A stretch of DNA of 57,449 nt from Novosphingobium sp. KCTC 2891 (lineage in GTDB: Bacteria; Pseudomonadota; Alphaproteobacteria; Sphingomonadales; Sphingomonadaceae): NCBI RefSeq assembly GCF_025938155.1, contig NZ_JAPCZG010000016.1, positions 1 through 57,449 of the forward strand, read 5' to 3'. Under the pieces are notes generated by a model, which was not told the origin of the DNA, made no database searches, and saw only the letters and a program-made list of their open reading frames with translations. The position numbers and the translations under genes are program-made. This document shows, piece by piece, positions 9,186-17,172 of this stretch (position 1 is its first letter; every line of letters starts with the position of its first letter).

Positions 9186-9731
9186 TCAGGCCATCCGGCG
9201 ATAATGAGGGTGATCGGAACTGGTCGCGCCAATCGTATTGAGGGCAGCAAGCGGCCCCGTGATCTCGATTTCCTGCCACTGCGTGCCCGCGATCAGCAGG
9301 TGACGCCGCGCGGCGATGTTCCAGACGCCATCGCGCCGCTCGAAGCGGTCGACATAGTAGCCGAAGAAGCTGCCGAGCGCGGCTGGCGGGGTCGATCCGA
9401 CGGTGTCGGCGGCCATCGACAGGTTGTAGGCGCTGGCATGGGCGACATCGCCGTCAAGCTCGATCGAGACTTGCGCGGTGAAGTGCCAGCGTCGACCGGA
9501 GGTGCGCTCCACCTCCATCAGGATCGGACGGAATTCCGAAGCTTTCCCCTTGAAAAACCCATAATCGATCTGCGCATCGTCGAAGAATACATCTTCGATA
9601 AGGCGATCATCCAGCCAATCAAGCGCACGAGAATAGCGGTTCATCACCGAGATGATGCTATCCTTGTCCTCAAGATGTTTGAGGCGAGATTCGATTATTT
9701 CGGGACAAAATTCAATGGATGCATCAAGCAT
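9186..9731 (-). CDS. NTF2-like (SnoaL/ring-hydroxylating dioxygenase beta-like) protein
   Basis: 181 residues from the ATG at 9731, chosen because GGGAG sits six bases upstream. An ATG two codons earlier has it at zero spacing. The fold signature is NTF2-like: an N-terminal helix with SVMNRYSRALDWLDDRLIEDVF, then beta strands with GFFKGKASEF and WHFTAQVSIELDGDVAHASAY. Proteins of this fold serve as oxygenase small subunits, dehydratases or ketosteroid-isomerase-like enzymes. As the first gene of the leftward operon and immediately before the Rieske alpha subunit, a small-subunit role is plausible but unproven. Confidence 0.75.
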   Translation of the reverse strand: MLDASIEFCPEIIESRLKHLEDKDSIISVMNRYSRALDWLDDRLIEDVFFDDAQIDYGFFKGKASEFRPILMEVERTSGRRWHFTAQVSIELDGDVAHASAYNLSMAADTVGSTPPAALGSFFGYYVDRFERRDGVWNIAARRHLLIAGTQWQEIEITGPLAALNTIGATSSDHPHYRRMA

Positions 9732-9737
9732 GCGCAT

Positions 9738-9892
9738 CTCCCAACGATGAAATCTTATGGCGATCTCTTGAGGATGGAAGATAGTCGTGCCGCATGGCTT
9801 GTAAAGTTTAGTCAAAACGCCCTATTTTTAATATTAGGTGTGAGTGTGTAAATTCAGTGGCCAGGAAGGCTGCGGAAAGGGGATGTGCATTG
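9738..9892. promoter_or_regulatory. Divergent AT-rich promoter region between the NTF2/Rieske operon and tetR1
   Basis: This 155-bp gap separates divergent genes and is clearly AT-rich around 9798-9855. It contains the imperfect inverted repeat CCTATTTTTAATATTAGG (9821-9838), a reasonable place for a TetR dimer. A possible rightward promoter is TAGTCA at about 9810 and TAATAT at about 9830. The assignment rests on position and composition only. Confidence 0.4.
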
Positions 9893-10552
9893 GTGCGTGG
9901 ACCGAGGCAAAAAGGCAGCGACAACGGCGGCACGGACGCGCGTCAGGCGATCCTCGATGCAGCCGAAAGGATCTTCGGCATGGAAGGCTATGCAGGGGCC
10001 GTGATCCGCGACATCGCCGATGCCGCCGGGGTCAACCTCGGGCTGATCCAGTATCATTGCGGAACCAAGGACCGGCTGTTTGCGGAGGCGGTCAATCGCC
10101 GGTTCGCGCAATGGGAAACCCGCGTCGTGGGCGCGGTCGAAGCCGCCGCTGCCGCGCCCGGGGCCAGCGAGCGTGACGTGATTCGCGCTTTCCTCACCCC
10201 GTTTCTCGAAGTCCTGGCGAGCGGCGACGAGGGCTGGATCAACTATCTGCGCTTGCTGGGCCGGGGGATGAGCGCCTACGCCATGGGCAAGGTCCATCCC
10301 GCGCTAGTGCAGCTCTCGGACATTCCCGACGTGCTCAAGTCCAATCTGCGCGCGATCGGAGGGTTGAACGATGATGTCGCGCTCGACACGGCGAGCTACG
10401 TGCTCGAAGTGACGCTGACCTATCTGGTACAGGATCGCGGCCTGCTGACCGCACGAACGCACGGCAAGGTCACGCCTGCGGGCATGGCGGCCGAACTCAA
10501 TTTCCTGACCGACCTGTTCGCCGCCACGTTCGAGGTGCGCCGCCGCGCCTGA
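9893..10552 (+). CDS. TetR-family transcriptional regulator 1
   Basis: About 219 residues. The N-terminal helix-turn-helix covers AILDAAERIFGMEGYAGAVI through AGVNLGLIQYHCGTKDRLF, and the C-terminal ligand domain contains SGDEGWINYLRLLGRGM. No ATG start exists. GGAAAGGGG at 9874-9882 favours TTG 9890 or GTG 9893 over the longer GTG at 9857. It is transcribed away from the NTF2/Rieske/P450 operon and is probably its repressor, released by substrate or a CoA intermediate. It is a clear tandem paralogue of the next gene. Confidence 0.85.
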   Translation: MRGPRQKGSDNGGTDARQAILDAAERIFGMEGYAGAVIRDIADAAGVNLGLIQYHCGTKDRLFAEAVNRRFAQWETRVVGAVEAAAAAPGASERDVIRAFLTPFLEVLASGDEGWINYLRLLGRGMSAYAMGKVHPALVQLSDIPDVLKSNLRAIGGLNDDVALDTASYVLEVTLTYLVQDRGLLTARTHGKVTPAGMAAELNFLTDLFAATFEVRRRA

Positions 10553-10577
10553 TTTTTGCTTGCGCTCTCCTGGTCGG

Positions 10578-11294
10578 ATGACCAATGCAGAATGCGCGAT
10601 GATCGACCGGCGCAGCGACCTTTCCAGCCCGAACGGCGCCCGCCGCCCGCGCGGGGCCGAATCGAAGGCCGCGATCCTGGCTGCGGCCGAGTGCTTGTTC
10701 GCGCGCGAAGGCTTCGATGGGGCTTCCACGCGCGACATCGCCGCGCAAGCCGGCGTCACGCTCAACCTCATCGCCCACCACTTCGGCACCAAGGAAAACC
10801 TGTTCATCGCCGCGGTCGAACGCCGCTACGATGCTTGGGAGGCGCGCGTGCTGGCCAGTCTCGCTGCGGCCGAGGCGGAACCCGACGCTGGACCCCGCGC
10901 ACTGATCTGCGCGTTCATAACGCCGTTCGTCGCCTGCCTTGCCAGCGGCGATGAAGGCTGGATCGATTACCTGCGCCTGCTGGGCCGGGGGATGAGCGTC
11001 TACAGCCACGAGAGTATCCATCCCGTGCTGCACCGCCTGTCCGACATCCCCAACGCGTTCCGCGCGGCGCTGTGCCGCCATGACGCGGTGCAGGACGAGG
11101 AGGCGCTGTCGCTTGCCAGCTACCTGCTCGAAGTGGCGCTGACTTATGTGGTGCAGGACCGGGGCCTGCTGCGCGCGCGCACCGGCGGGCAAGTCGCGGT
11201 GGAGGAGCTCGATCGCAGAATCGCGTTCCTCACCGACTATTTCTACGGGGCCTTCACGCTCAGCGGCGCGATCGTCCCGCGCCTTGCCGAATGA
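10578..11294 (+). CDS. TetR-family transcriptional regulator 2 (tandem paralogue)
   Basis: 238 residues. The DNA-binding domain is AILAAAECLFAREGFDGAST through AGVTLNLIAHHFGTKENLF, then a ligand domain with SGDEGWIDYLRLLGRGMSVY. Those ligand-domain blocks are nearly identical to the neighbour at 9893, showing a tandem duplication with diverged recognition helices (NLGLIQYHCG against TLNLIAHHFG). The start is uncertain between ATG 10578 and ATG 10599, and neither has a strong Shine-Dalgarno. The gap to the first tetR is 25 bp. It converges on the SDR at 11298 with only three bases between stops. It may control the SDR/crotonase/quinone-oxidoreductase promoter at 12974. Confidence 0.85.
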   Translation: MTNAECAMIDRRSDLSSPNGARRPRGAESKAAILAAAECLFAREGFDGASTRDIAAQAGVTLNLIAHHFGTKENLFIAAVERRYDAWEARVLASLAAAEAEPDAGPRALICAFITPFVACLASGDEGWIDYLRLLGRGMSVYSHESIHPVLHRLSDIPNAFRAALCRHDAVQDEEALSLASYLLEVALTYVVQDRGLLRARTGGQVAVEELDRRIAFLTDYFYGAFTLSGAIVPRLAE

Positions 11295-11297
11295 CCC

Positions 11298-12080
11298 TCA
11301 TGCGGCGGTCATCCCGCCGTCGATCACCAGTTCAGTCCCGGTCATGAAGCTCGACGCGGGCGAGGCGAGGTAGACGATTCCGGCCGCCACTTCCTCGGCC
11401 TTTCCCAGCCGCTTGAGCAGATGCCCGCCCTCGATCGTGCGGTGGCCGTCCTCGACCGAAGTGAAAGCGCCACTCGTGACGTAGTGCTCGAGGATCTCGT
11501 CCAGCATCTCGGTCTGGATGCCGCCAGGGCAGACCGAATTGGCGCGGATCGGCAGCGACAGCGCGCCGAATTCGGCCGCGCAGCTCTTGGTGAACAACTT
11601 TACCGCGCCCTTGCTGGTGCAATAGGCCGCGAGGAACGCCGCTCCCTGCAGCCCGCCGATGGACGACAGGTTGATGATGCACGATCCCCCCGCCCGTCTC
11701 TCGCCGCTGCGCGCCAGCAGGTCGGTGGCTGCCCGTGTGCCATAGAACACGCCGTCAACATTGACCGCCATCAGCTGGCGCCAGGCCTCGTCGCTGGTAT
11801 CGGCGATGCTGGTGGTCAGTTGCAGCCCGGCATTGTTGACCAGCACGTCGAGCCGCCCATACCGCACCTCGATGGCGGTGATCGTTGCGGCCCATTGCGC
11901 GGGGCTGGTCACGTCGAGCCGGTGGTATTCGGCAGCCCCCGGCACCCGGGCATCTTCATGCATGTCGGTCGCCACCACCGTCGCGCCAGCTTCCGCGAGC
12001 GCCGCGCAGGTTGCCGCGCCGATGCCGCGCGCCGCGCCCGTGACCAGCACTACCGCGCCATCGAGTCTGAAATTCGCCAT
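11298..12080 (-). CDS. SDR-family oxidoreductase
   Basis: 260 residues, a classical short-chain dehydrogenase. The cofactor motif is TGAARGIG near residue 15, NNAG lies in the central sheet, the catalytic serine is in NLSSIGG, and the catalytic pair is Y-C-T-S-K. The C-terminus GTELVIDGGMTAA is typical. It oxidises or reduces a hydroxyl/keto group with NAD(P). The ATG at 12080 follows GGAGAGACA. It lies 32 bp after the crotonase, so the two form a leftward pair. Confidence 0.9.
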   Translation of the reverse strand: MANFRLDGAVVLVTGAARGIGAATCAALAEAGATVVATDMHEDARVPGAAEYHRLDVTSPAQWAATITAIEVRYGRLDVLVNNAGLQLTTSIADTSDEAWRQLMAVNVDGVFYGTRAATDLLARSGERRAGGSCIINLSSIGGLQGAAFLAAYCTSKGAVKLFTKSCAAEFGALSLPIRANSVCPGGIQTEMLDEILEHYVTSGAFTSVEDGHRTIEGGHLLKRLGKAEEVAAGIVYLASPASSFMTGTELVIDGGMTAA

Positions 12081-12112
12081 TGCTTGTCTCTCCATTGCTT
12101 TATGGATGTGGA

Positions 12113-12955
12113 TCAGCGCAGTGCGTCGCGGCTTTCGGGCCGTCCTTGCGCGAAATTGTAGGTCATGCCCTGCATCCACGCGGCATAGGCGAGGCGGAAA
12201 TCGCCAGTGCCCATGGCGCCCGCCTCGGCATCGAGTTCCACCGCTTCGCCGTGGGCGAGCGGGCCTTCCCAGATCGCGGACAGGCACCGCTTGGTCTGGG
12301 CAAAGGCAGCGGGCGAACAGCGTTCGAGCTGCCCCAGCACGTCGGCCAGGTGGGCATCGAGCGCCGCGTCATCGGCAAAGGCGCGCGTGATCAGCCCTTG
12401 TTCTGCGGCCTCGCTGCCCGAAATGGCGTTGCCCAGCAGCAGCAGTTCCTGCGCGCGGCGCATCGGCATCATCCGCCCGGCCCATTGCGTGCCCCCCCAC
12501 GCCGCCACGAAGCCCAGCGTTACTTCGGGAAAGCTGAAGCGCGCATCCTCGCGCGCGAACACGAAATCGCAGCGCAGCAACTGCTCCAGCCCGCCGCCCA
12601 GCGCGCCGCTGCGGGCAAGCCCGATCACCGGCTTGGGCAGGCCGGCCACTTTGCGGCCCAGCTGCTGCCCGCGATGCACCAGCTCGCGGAAATCCTCGTC
12701 GCCCAGTGCTTCCATGTCTGCCTGCAGTTCGGTCACCATCACCGCCCCGCGATGAAAGCCCCGCCCGCCCGCGTCGATCACCACCGCGCGCACTTCCGGA
12801 TCGCACGCGGCGGCCTCGATCGCAGCGCCCAGTTCGCGGCACACCGCGATGGAAATGCCATAATGGGTTGCGGCGTTGATCTTGGTGATGAACCGGACGC
12901 CGTTTTCGGTCCGGATGTCGAGCGCGGCTTCATCCGCTGCTCCCTTGGCCGTCAT
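12113..12955 (-). CDS. Crotonase / enoyl-CoA hydratase-isomerase family protein
   Basis: 280 residues. The crotonase core includes GALGGGLEQLLRCDFVFA and FSFPEVTLGFVAAWGGTQ, so both glutamates used by enoyl-CoA hydratase (in GGGLE and FPE) are kept. The first oxyanion-hole segment, normally AGADI-like, reads GFHRGAVMV, which is unusual and makes the exact reaction uncertain. The ATG at 12955 follows GGGGGGAGG. It is divergent from the quinone oxidoreductase across an 86-bp gap holding a 16-bp palindrome. Confidence 0.85.
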   Translation of the reverse strand: MTAKGAADEAALDIRTENGVRFITKINAATHYGISIAVCRELGAAIEAAACDPEVRAVVIDAGGRGFHRGAVMVTELQADMEALGDEDFRELVHRGQQLGRKVAGLPKPVIGLARSGALGGGLEQLLRCDFVFAREDARFSFPEVTLGFVAAWGGTQWAGRMMPMRRAQELLLLGNAISGSEAAEQGLITRAFADDAALDAHLADVLGQLERCSPAAFAQTKRCLSAIWEGPLAHGEAVELDAEAGAMGTGDFRLAYAAWMQGMTYNFAQGRPESRDALR

Positions 12956-12973
12956 GGCAGCCTCCCCCCTTCG

Positions 12974-12989
12974 CTGGTCAATTGACCAG
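12974..12989. promoter_or_regulatory. Perfect 16-bp palindrome, candidate TetR operator
   Basis: CTGGTCAATTGACCAG is an exact palindrome in the short gap between the divergent crotonase and quinone oxidoreductase genes. Length and symmetry suit a TetR dimer, and two tetR genes lie 2 kb away. It starts 19 bp from the crotonase ATG and ends 53 bp before the oxidoreductase ATG, so binding could control both directions. Confidence 0.7.
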
Positions 12990-13041
12990 TTCAGGAGGTG
13001 CCACCTGCGCTGCAAACTGCCTCCTGACGAAAGGGAGAGTT

Positions 13042-14013
13042 ATGAAGGCAATCCACTACAGCGCCAACGGCGGCCCGGAGGTCATGACCTATGGCGATCT
13101 TCCCGATCCGGTGGCGGGCCCGGAGGCGATCGTCATCGCGGTCGCGTGGATATCGATTGAAGGCGGTGACCTGCTCAACCGGCGGGTGACGCCGCCCGTG
13201 CGCGTTCCGTTCGTGCCCGGCTACCAAGCCTCGGGCACCGTGGTTGCTGTGGGTGAGCGGGTCACCCGCTTCAAGGTGGGGGACCGCGTGGTCGGCTTCA
13301 ACTGGAACGGCAGCCATGCCGAACTGTTCGAAGTGCCCGAACACTATGCCTATGCGGTTCCTGCCGATCTCGACCTGCGCCTGGCCGCGACGATCCCCGT
13401 GGCCTTCGGCACCGCGCACGATTCGCTGTTTGAGTATGGCGGGTTGAAGGAGGGAGAGACTGTGCTGGTTCAGGGCGCGGCGGGTGGCGTCGGCCTTGCC
13501 GCAGTGCAGTTCGCCGCCCAGGCGGGCGCCACGGTGATTGGCACGGCATCGAGCGCGGAACGGCTGGAGCGAATGCAACTCTTCGGACTGCACCACGGCA
13601 TCAACTATCGCACCGACGACATTGCCGCGCGAGTGCACGAAATTACCTGCGGGCGAGGGGTCGATCTCGTCATCGATCTGGCGGGGGGCAAAGGCAAAGA
13701 GGCGCTTGTGCAGTCGCTGCGCGGGCACGGCCGCTACGCGGTCGTGGGGGCATCATCGGGCGATCTTCCCAGCTTCGGCTTCTTCGAACTGATCCGCAAG
13801 GCAATGCATGCCGTGGGTATCTCGTTTGGGCGCGATATGCACACGCCGCGTGCTCATCGGTTGCTCGCAGATATCATGCACCAAATCGGCGATGGTACGA
13901 TCACAATGCCGATCGACCGGGAGTTTCACTTGTCGGAGGCCGTAGAGGCGCACCGATATGTGGCAGATGGCCATCCCTTCGGCAGAGTCGTCATGAAGGC
14001 CGCATCAGCATGA
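13042..14013 (+). CDS. Zinc-independent quinone oxidoreductase-type MDR protein
   Basis: 323 residues. The GroES-like N-domain has PFVPGYQASGTVVAVG and no zinc cysteines. The Rossmann domain has VLVQGAAGGVGLAAVQFAAQ, the QOR-family signature (AxxGGVG). It reduces quinones or the C=C bond of enones/enoyl-CoA with NADPH. The ATG at 13042 follows AAGGGAGAG, and the upstream in-frame extension has no such site. It is divergent from the SDR/crotonase pair and probably shares its operator. It is the last intact gene before the second copy of the direct repeat. Confidence 0.87.
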   Translation: MKAIHYSANGGPEVMTYGDLPDPVAGPEAIVIAVAWISIEGGDLLNRRVTPPVRVPFVPGYQASGTVVAVGERVTRFKVGDRVVGFNWNGSHAELFEVPEHYAYAVPADLDLRLAATIPVAFGTAHDSLFEYGGLKEGETVLVQGAAGGVGLAAVQFAAQAGATVIGTASSAERLERMQLFGLHHGINYRTDDIAARVHEITCGRGVDLVIDLAGGKGKEALVQSLRGHGRYAVVGASSGDLPSFGFFELIRKAMHAVGISFGRDMHTPRAHRLLADIMHQIGDGTITMPIDREFHLSEAVEAHRYVADGHPFGRVVMKAASA

Positions 14014-14640
14014 GCATGGAGGTCGCGCCTGACCAGCCGTCCGCTTCGGGGCGTTCAATCGGCAGCTTACTCACCAATGGACCGGCATCGCGGTCTCGAT
14101 AGGAGTGGTGCCGACCAAGACACTGGCCAAGGCCGCCAATCCGCATGGAGAAGTCCGCTAGGGCGGGGTCCTCGATCTCGTACATCACCCGGGCTGGATT
14201 GACGCCGCTTTGCGCGGGGATTGGCAGGCGCTGGAATGCGATGTGCGGGGCATCCACACTGCCCATGATCTTGCCCATGCTCCGGATGGCAGGGGCCGCA
14301 AGCCCATGGGCGTGGTCGGCCTGCGGACAGTGCATGAACTGCATGGATTTGTCTGCCATGCGCTCGAGGACCAGGCGATGGCCATGCCGGGAGGGCGACA
14401 TCTACCAATGCATCCGGTGGGCAACGCTGATTTGGGATCGATCGATTACCTCATACGACTATGATCCTCAAAGCGGGCGTCGGATAGGACACAGGTAACT
14501 CCCCAGGTGAGGCGAACTTGAAATCGCCCGTGAACGTATAACGTATTGATTATATGTAAAATATTATGGATTTAGCCAGAATTTTTGGTTGGAAGTCAGC
14601 GGTGGAGCGTTTGTCAGCGGGAATCGTGTTCTGCAAAGGA
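14014..14640. other. 627-bp stretch without a recognisable gene
   Basis: Several open frames overlap here on both strands (for example 13991-14401 on minus and 14145-14498 on plus), but none shows a family motif, a ribosome-binding site or a convincing start, and each runs into the other frames. The last 100 bp (14540-14640) are distinctly AT-rich (TTGATTATATGTAAAATATT) and end exactly where the tRNA-derived repeat begins. This suits the inner edge of an integrated element, where an integrase gene could have been deleted. Confidence 0.5.
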
Positions 14641-14803
14641 CAAATCCTGCCCCCGCAACCATACCAATCCAACGATTTCGCTACACAAGAGCACAGCTCC
14701 ACGCTCCAGCGTGTCCAAAGCAAGTCCACAACGCGGCCAACGCACCACATGCACGCCGCGTAAACCTCTCCGCAAATCCAATACCCCGCCTGCACCACGC
14801 GAA
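14641..14803 (+). repeat. 163-bp direct repeat, copy 2 (tRNA-fMet 3' fragment plus flank)
   Basis: It begins with the last 21 bases of the initiator tRNA (CAAATCCTGCCCCCGCAACC plus A) and continues through the same downstream flank as copy 1 at 42-204, ungapped with about 11 substitutions. There is no tRNA body upstream, so this is a truncated tRNA end and a candidate attR. The copy stops three bases before the stop codon of a truncated gene at 14807. Confidence 0.9.
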
Positions 14804-14806
14804 ACG

Positions 14807-14914
14807 TCACCACGTGTCTATCCACGGCTGACGCTTCCCCTCCCGAACCACACGCGCAGGCAGCGCCTCCAACCCCATCTTCAACCAACCGCGCGTCCCC
14901 GCAGGATCAATCAC
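14807..14914 (-). pseudogene. C-terminal fragment of a probable acyl-CoA carboxyltransferase
   Basis: About 35 codons on the minus strand read VIDPAGTRGWLKMGLE and end RQPWIDTW followed by TGA at 14807-14809. A VIDP-x-x-TR-x-WL segment followed by a short basic tail ending in DTW resembles the C-terminus of acetyl/propionyl-CoA carboxylase carboxyltransferase subunits. The reading frame upstream loses similarity and meets the transposase remnant near 15003, so only the 3' end is left. The family assignment is from motif memory and is tentative. Confidence 0.45.
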
Positions 14915-15002
14915 GTCGCTCGAGGTGCGGCTTGTGCTGATCTCCGTCTTGATCGCAAGACGCACCGCTACAGGTCAGCCCGAGGCGGCCAGGCGTTAAA
15001 AC

Positions 15003-15515
15003 AGGATCAAGGAGATCGCAGCGACCCGCATGCGTTATGACTGCACGTCGGGTGGTGCGATCGCTCGCGTCGCGGCCGAACGAAATCTGGGTCATGGATT
15101 TCGTGTCCGACGCCCTGTTCAACGGCAAACGGTTCAGCGTCTTGACCGTTGTGGATGCCTGCACCCGGGAGCGCCTGGCGATCCACGTCGATCAGGGGAT
15201 CAGGGGCGAGCAGGTGGTCGAGGTGATGGACCGCCTGTGGTTCGAGCTGCGCGAACCGCCCGCGAAGATCAGGGTGGGCAATGGGCCCGAATTTATCTCC
15301 CGGTCGACCATTGGGCCTACATCAACCGCGTTGCGCTGGACTTCAGCAGGCCGGGTAAACCAACCGACAATGCATTCGTTGAGTTCTTCAACGGGCAGCT
15401 CCGCGACGAGTGTCTGAACACGCATTGGTTCTTGTCATTGGGCGGACGGACTTCAACGAGACCCGACCACACACAGCCATGGGGTTCACGACGCCTGCCG
15501 AATTTTCTTCATCGG
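15003..15515 (+). mobile_element. Decayed IS3-family (IS407-like) transposase OrfB remnant
   Basis: Three out-of-frame pieces spell an IS3 OrfB. RIKEIAATRMRY is at 15003. From 15037 comes SLASRPNEIWVMDFVSDALF and then VVEVMDRLWFE up to NGPEFIS (about 15300). In the next frame are LDFSRPGKPTDNAF and RDECLNTHWFLSL, ending with GFTTPAEF near 15510. It has at least two frame changes, an internal deletion after MRY, and the second catalytic Asp of DDE (normally VDNGPEF) is Gly (VGNGPEF). It cannot encode an active transposase. Terminal inverted repeats were not found. Confidence 0.85.
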
Positions 15516-15625
15516 CCGGGGTTAACCACGGCCGATGAAGCGCCGGATCTCTGGCAAAATCCAAGGACAGGGTCAGGTCAAGTTCACGCTCTGGGCTGAC
15601 CGTGAGACCCAAATGGTGGGCTCGC

Positions 15626-16657
15626 TCAGGCCGCGTGCAATTGCTGCGGGTAATAATGCGCGGCCATTTCGTGGACGGCGGAGTTGGCTGGCGCACTGTC
15701 CGCCGTTTGCATTGCCCGAAATTCCCGCGGAGTTACGCCATAGGCAGTCTTGAACATGCGGCTGAAATGTGCGGCGCTCTTGAAGCCTGACATATAGGCG
15801 ATCTCGTGGATAGGTTGGTTGCGGGTCTTAGGCGTGACAAGCCAATCGCGCGCCTTGGGCAGCCGGTTTTTCCATACGAGATCGGAGAACGAGGTGTTGT
15901 TCGCCTTTAGAAGATAGCACAAATAACGAGGGGAGATGCCGCAGTTGGCGGCGACCTTGTCGTGACAGAGATCAGGATCCGTCAGGTTCATCATGATATA
16001 GTTTTCGATGTCCGCCAGTCGGCGATCCACCAGGTTCTGTCGCTTGGGCAGAGTGGCAAAGCTGTTCCGCAGATGATCCGCGATCGCTTCCAGCAACCCG
16101 CCGACGAGGTGCCGTGAGGATTGCTCGCCGAGTGTGTCGCCATATTCAAGCAGGATGTCCAGCAGGCGAGTGCAGGCAGCGCCTTCCGACGATTGCAGAT
16201 CGACCGGCGCGGACAGCTTTTCAGCTTCGATCAGGTGCGCGAAGAAAAAATCCGGCGGAAGGATGATCTGAGTGGATTCGTGCCTATCCTCACCATTGCG
16301 CTTGAGGGTGGCGTGGAATGGCACGCTCGAGTCCATGATACCGGCAAAGCCTGCGCCGATCTCGCAAGTGCCGTCGGCGCGACGGATCTTGAGCGATCCC
16401 TTGCGGACGAACCACAGGACGCGGATGCCTACGCGGTTGTTGCGGATGTGTTTCGGGCCGCGGCGGAAAGAGAGATCACATCCACTAGTGATGCGCGTGA
16501 TGGCAATAGGATTGCTCATTGCCTTATCAAACGTGACATCGAACGTCCCATCGGGGCACTCCAAGTCACCTTCATAAAATTCACGCTTCATGAGGGCCGC
16601 GTAGGCACTCACTTCTTCAGAAGACTGGCTGTTAGCCGTGGAAAACAGGCGCTCCAT
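15626..16657 (-). CDS. AraC-family transcriptional regulator 1
   Basis: 343 residues. The N-terminal domain resembles the AraC-binding-like (AraC_binding_2) sensor. The C-terminal 100 residues carry two helix-turn-helix units: VAANCGISPRYLCYLLKANN, then IHEIAYMSGFKSAAHFSRMF with YGVTPREFR. The ATG at 16657 follows GGGAGATGAG. It is divergent from the IclR gene across a 515-bp gap with an inverted repeat at 16741. It is likely an activator of one of the nearby catabolic operons. It shares domain layout with the AraC regulator at 30347. Confidence 0.9.
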   Translation of the reverse strand: MERLFSTANSQSSEEVSAYAALMKREFYEGDLECPDGTFDVTFDKAMSNPIAITRITSGCDLSFRRGPKHIRNNRVGIRVLWFVRKGSLKIRRADGTCEIGAGFAGIMDSSVPFHATLKRNGEDRHESTQIILPPDFFFAHLIEAEKLSAPVDLQSSEGAACTRLLDILLEYGDTLGEQSSRHLVGGLLEAIADHLRNSFATLPKRQNLVDRRLADIENYIMMNLTDPDLCHDKVAANCGISPRYLCYLLKANNTSFSDLVWKNRLPKARDWLVTPKTRNQPIHEIAYMSGFKSAAHFSRMFKTAYGVTPREFRAMQTADSAPANSAVHEMAAHYYPQQLHAA

Positions 16658-16740
16658 GCTTACTCATCTCCCGATGCCCGCGTTTTTGGCTGGATGCCCA
16701 GCCGCGCTTTTATAGCTAATCGATGGCCGATTTCGCTGTT

Positions 16741-16758
16741 TGTGAATAATCATTCACA
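16741..16758. promoter_or_regulatory. Inverted repeat TGTGAAT-4-ATTCACA upstream of araC1
   Basis: TGTGAAT (16741-16747) and ATTCACA (16752-16758) are perfect 7-bp arms around AATC, 84 bp upstream of the AraC gene start and in an AT-rich patch. The site is a candidate operator for AraC autoregulation, for the IclR protein or for a CRP-like factor. Binding protein unknown. Confidence 0.5.
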
Positions 16759-17172
16759 TATGGGAATGGGTTGAGTCAAGGCGACCGAGTTTTCTCTAAG
16801 CGCAATCCCTAGCCGACCAAGGCACGGGATCTGTCACGGTGTTCGGGGGCTGCCCATTATGACATTTGCACAGGGGGCAGGTCTGCGTGCGAGCAGGACG
16901 AAAGCGTGACTTCGCCTCCGTTTAACCTGCCTGCGAACACCAAGCCTGCTTGTGATGACAACGCTCAAGCCGATCTCGGGGAGGCAAGAATATGGCCACG
17001 CAAACTGTTCGTGGCCGCAATGGAATTTTTCTCTCGTCGCAAAAGTGGAATTTGGTTTGCAACCTGCGGCCGGATGAAAGACGGATTTAGCCGCGCTCAT
17101 GAAGGACTGGCCCATCGCAATTGAGGTGTCCGCCATTAGAAAGTCCGGGGGAAACGAGGCGAATCAACGCAA
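16759..17172. other. Intergenic region between divergent araC1 and iclR
   Basis: About 410 bp with no supported gene. Two short open frames (16834-17136 minus and 16906-17124 plus) overlap each other and have no family motif or ribosome-binding site. The region must hold the iclR promoter. I saw no terminator or repeat in it. Confidence 0.5.
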
